Shown: positions 16,840 to 18,766 of the stretch, piece after piece | How positions within the stretch are numbered: the first letter of the stretch is position 1 | How the letters are laid out: each line of letters opens with the position of its first letter | NCBI GenBank assembly: GCA_036732565.1 | Contig: DAINCF010000072.1 | Span: 1 to 18,766, forward strand | Reading direction: 5' to 3' | Origin: JAIVJN01 sp036732565 | GTDB taxonomy: Bacteria > Acidobacteriota > Vicinamibacteria > Vicinamibacterales > UBA2999 | DNA length: 18,766 nucleotides | Program-made: the position numbers and the translations under genes | Notes under the pieces: model-generated | The model's database searches: none | Told to the model about the DNA's origin: nothing | The model's input: the letters and a program-made list of their open reading frames with translations, nothing else

Positions 16840-16868
16840 TTGACAGGCCAGGAGGTCGGGCGTAGCGT
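16840..16868 (+). promoter_or_regulatory. candidate sigma-70-like promoter for the asparaginase gene
   Basis: A perfect TTGACA (16840-16845) is followed after 17 bases by TAGCGT (16863-16868), a weak -10 box with the T, A and final T conserved. It lies 60 bases before the start codon of the plus-strand gene at 16929. Confidence 0.45.
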
Positions 16869-16928
16869 GCTCGACACCAGACAGTCAGCACACGAGCAGC
16901 CACCGGCTACCAGGGTGTGGAGGTTCTG

Positions 16929-18041
16929 ATGGCGGGCCGAATCAACCGTCGTGAGTTCGTTGCCGGCGGCGCCGCCGCCGTGGCGGCGTCCAGGAAACCG
17001 GTCTCGGGGCAGGCGCCAGCCGTGAAGACGGGCAGCGTCAGGCCAGTGGTCATCGCCTCAGCGAATGGCAACCGGTTCAAGAACGGCGGGACACAGACCT
17101 GCGTGGAGAAGGCCTTCTCCATGATCACGGGGGGGTCCGATGTGCTCGACGCTCTTATTGCCGGTGTGAACATCGTCGAGCTCGAGCCCGAGCAGACCGG
17201 AGTTGGTTGGGCAGGTCTGCCGAACGCCGAGGGGGTCGTCCAGCTCGACGCCTCCTGCATGCACGGGCCGAAGAAGCGAGCGGGCGCCGTCGCAGGCATT
17301 CACGGCGTGCGGACGCCATCGCTCGTGGCCCGAGCGGTGATGGAGGAGACGGACCATCACCTGCTCGTCGGAAAGGACGCGCAGGACTTCGCGCGGACGA
17401 TGGGTTTCACGATCGAGGAAGGCCTGATCGGTGACCGCGCACGCCAGCTGTGGCTCGAATGGAAGCGCCGCACCGACCCGGAGCACTATCTCGATCCCAA
17501 GAAACGAGGGGATGTCGGCTACCAAGCAGGCCTCCAAATGGTCCGCGAAGGATTGATCGACGCCGAGACGTATTGGGGAACGATCAACTGCGACGGCATC
17601 AACGCCAAAGGCGAGATCTGCGGTACCACGACGACGAGTGGATTGGCGTGGAAGATCCCGGGCCGTGTCGGTGATTCGCCGATCCTCGGCGCCGGGCTGT
17701 ACGTGCTGCAGGATGTCGGCGCTGCCGGCTCGACAGGCCGTGGCGAGGCGAATCTGTACGGACTCTCGTCGTTCTTCATCGTGGATGCGATGAGCCGGGG
17801 CATGCATCCAAAGGATGCCGGGCTCGAGGCGCTCCGGCGCGTGAAAGCGAACACCATCGAGAGGCGGCTGCTGAACTCGCAGGGCAATCCCAATTTCGGT
17901 CTCAGCTTCTACGTGCTGAATGCGAAGGGCGAATATGCGGGCGTCTCGATGTACGAGGGCTCGACCTTCGCGGTGTGCACCGAGAAAGGGCCGGAGACGC
18001 TCCCGTGCGAAGGGCTATTCAAGGGAAAGCCGACCGACTAG
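16929..18041 (+). CDS. Tat-exported N4-(beta-N-acetylglucosaminyl)-L-asparaginase family protein
   Basis: This 370-aa protein is an Ntn-hydrolase of the glycosylasparaginase (T2) family. ATG 16929 is preferred to 16917 because GGAGG lies five bases upstream. The N-terminus MAGRINRREFVAGGAAAVAA is a twin-arginine signal, so the protein is exported folded. The family's autocleavage site appears as YWGTINCDG; the threonine of GTI should become the nucleophile, although the usual HDTIG is altered here. Downstream, GTTTTSGLAWKIPGRVGDSP and ILGAGLYV match the conserved substrate-binding loop, and the C-terminal GNPNFGLSFYVLNAKGEY fits. It likely hydrolyses asparagine-linked or isoaspartyl substrates in the periplasm. 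This is the first intact host-like gene beyond the islands. Confidence 0.93.
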   Translation: MAGRINRREFVAGGAAAVAASRKPVSGQAPAVKTGSVRPVVIASANGNRFKNGGTQTCVEKAFSMITGGSDVLDALIAGVNIVELEPEQTGVGWAGLPNAEGVVQLDASCMHGPKKRAGAVAGIHGVRTPSLVARAVMEETDHHLLVGKDAQDFARTMGFTIEEGLIGDRARQLWLEWKRRTDPEHYLDPKKRGDVGYQAGLQMVREGLIDAETYWGTINCDGINAKGEICGTTTTSGLAWKIPGRVGDSPILGAGLYVLQDVGAAGSTGRGEANLYGLSSFFIVDAMSRGMHPKDAGLEALRRVKANTIERRLLNSQGNPNFGLSFYVLNAKGEYAGVSMYEGSTFAVCTEKGPETLPCEGLFKGKPTD

Positions 18042-18131
18042 TGCCAGCGGCAGAGAGCCACCACCACGTGCTCATTGGCCGGGACAACTTGCAGTGATGC
18101 GAATCGCGCGCCCTCTGCGGCCTGCGTGATA

Positions 18132-18766
18132 ATGCCGATGCAGATGGCCGCACCCGCGCCCGCGCGTTCGCGTCCCCGCCTCGCGCGCGAGCTGGGGCTG
18201 CTGGGACTCACGGCGACCGGGGTCTGCGCCATGGTGGGCGCAGGCATCAACATCATTCCGTTCACGATCCAACGCAGCGTCCCCGGCATCGGCCCCTACG
18301 TACTCCTCGCCTTTGCCCTCGGGGCGGTCCCCGCCGTGCTGGCTGGTTTCGCGCTCGCGATGCTGGGGTCTGCCATGCCGCGGGCCGGTGGCAGCTATGT
18401 GTATGCGAGCCGCGCGCTGAGCCCGTATCTTGGCTTCGTCGCGTCGTTCTCGCAGTGGTTCGCGCTGTCAGTGGCGATCGGTGTCGTCGCGTACGTGCTG
18501 GTGCCGTTTCTGCGGGACATCGCCGCGGTTGCGGGCTGGACGACCCTGGCCGCTGCGCTCGAGCTCGGTGTCGTGCGGCTCGGCGTGTCGCTGGCGGTGC
18601 TGTGGGGCGCGGTTGGCGTGAACCTGCGCGGCGTGGTCCTCTACGAGCGGCTCATGGTGCCGCTCATGTTCCTGACGTTCCTCCTCGGCGCCGTGGTCAT
18701 CGTCGCGGGGTTCTGGTTCGAGCAGACAGCGTTTGTCGCCGCGGTCGCCGCCGAGGGGCTCATGAT
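18132..18766 (+). CDS. APC-superfamily amino acid permease, 3' part beyond window
   Basis: The first 211 codons are visible. After a short basic start, transmembrane segments follow: LGLTATGVCAMVGAGINIIP carries the G-x-G-x-I signature of APC transporters' first helix. Further helices are YVLLAFALGAVPAVLAGFAL, then SYVYASRALSPYLGFVASFS (PRAGGSYVYA is a family hallmark), WFALSVAIGVVAYVLVPF, VSLAVLWGAVGVNL and LMFLTFLLGAVVIVAGFWF. It probably imports or exchanges an amino acid, and could take up asparagine or aspartate released by the upstream enzyme. It lies 90 bases after that gene, likely in one operon. ATG 18132 and 18138 are both possible starts; no clear ribosome binding site. Confidence 0.9.
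   Translation, partial: MPMQMAAPAPARSRPRLARELGLLGLTATGVCAMVGAGINIIPFTIQRSVPGIGPYVLLAFALGAVPAVLAGFALAMLGSAMPRAGGSYVYASRALSPYLGFVASFSQWFALSVAIGVVAYVLVPFLRDIAAVAGWTTLAAALELGVVRLGVSLAVLWGAVGVNLRGVVLYERLMVPLMFLTFLLGAVVIVAGFWFEQTAFVAAVAAEGLM

Overview
The window is high-GC bacterial DNA (roughly 60-65% by eye) holding a genomic island inserted at the 3' end of an initiator tRNA-Met gene. Two things hint at an Acidobacteriota host, possibly of the Vicinamibacteria type: the codon use, and a short palindromic repeat (core GGTCCGGCTTCAGCCGGACC) of a kind I associate with those genomes. This is an inference that a marker-gene or k-mer search would have to confirm.

Layout. At 5-81 is an intact tRNA-fMet (+), followed by a hairpin/T-tract terminator. 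A 13-bp direct repeat (CCCCCGCAACCAA) lies at the tRNA 3' end (70-82) and again at 15718-15730; these are the likely attL and attR of a ~15.6-kb island. The left end carries a large serine recombinase (38-1738, -), whose C-terminus is encoded by the antisense strand of the tRNA, preceded by a small coupled ORF. The right end carries a coupled pair of proteins with predicted winged-helix domains (13440-15637, -), probably the element's own maintenance or transfer module. Below them lies a striking cluster of inverted repeats (13233-13366).

Cargo. Between these ends, nearly all genes are on the minus strand and look like defence or addiction genes: (i) a three-gene operon (4750 to 2596) with start/stop overlaps, encoding two winged-helix-like proteins and a protein with an RNNRGTGH (Rx6H) HEPN-like motif plus a winged-helix-like tail, which I do not recognise as a named system and consider the best novel candidate; (ii) an AbiEi/AbiEii (type IV) toxin-antitoxin pair; (iii) a small hypothetical protein; (iv) a 595-aa protein with a PD-(D/E)XK nuclease signature; (v) an MNT nucleotidyltransferase antitoxin whose HepT partner appears to be a frameshifted stump; (vi) a PIN-domain toxin with its small antitoxin; (vii) an orphan PemI/VapB-like antitoxin whose toxin seems lost. 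A near-perfect 389-bp tandem repeat lies between the operon and the AbiE pair.

Beyond attR is the decayed C-terminal third of a second, related serine recombinase (15731-16060). It has the same att-hairpin-recombinase order as the intact end, so at least two elements accumulated at this tRNA. It abuts a fragment of isocitrate lyase (16063-16251), then a frameshifted cupin gene. Host-like sequence resumes with a Tat-exported N4-(beta-N-acetylglucosaminyl)-L-asparaginase family gene (16929-18041) and the start of an APC-family permease (18132 to the window edge).
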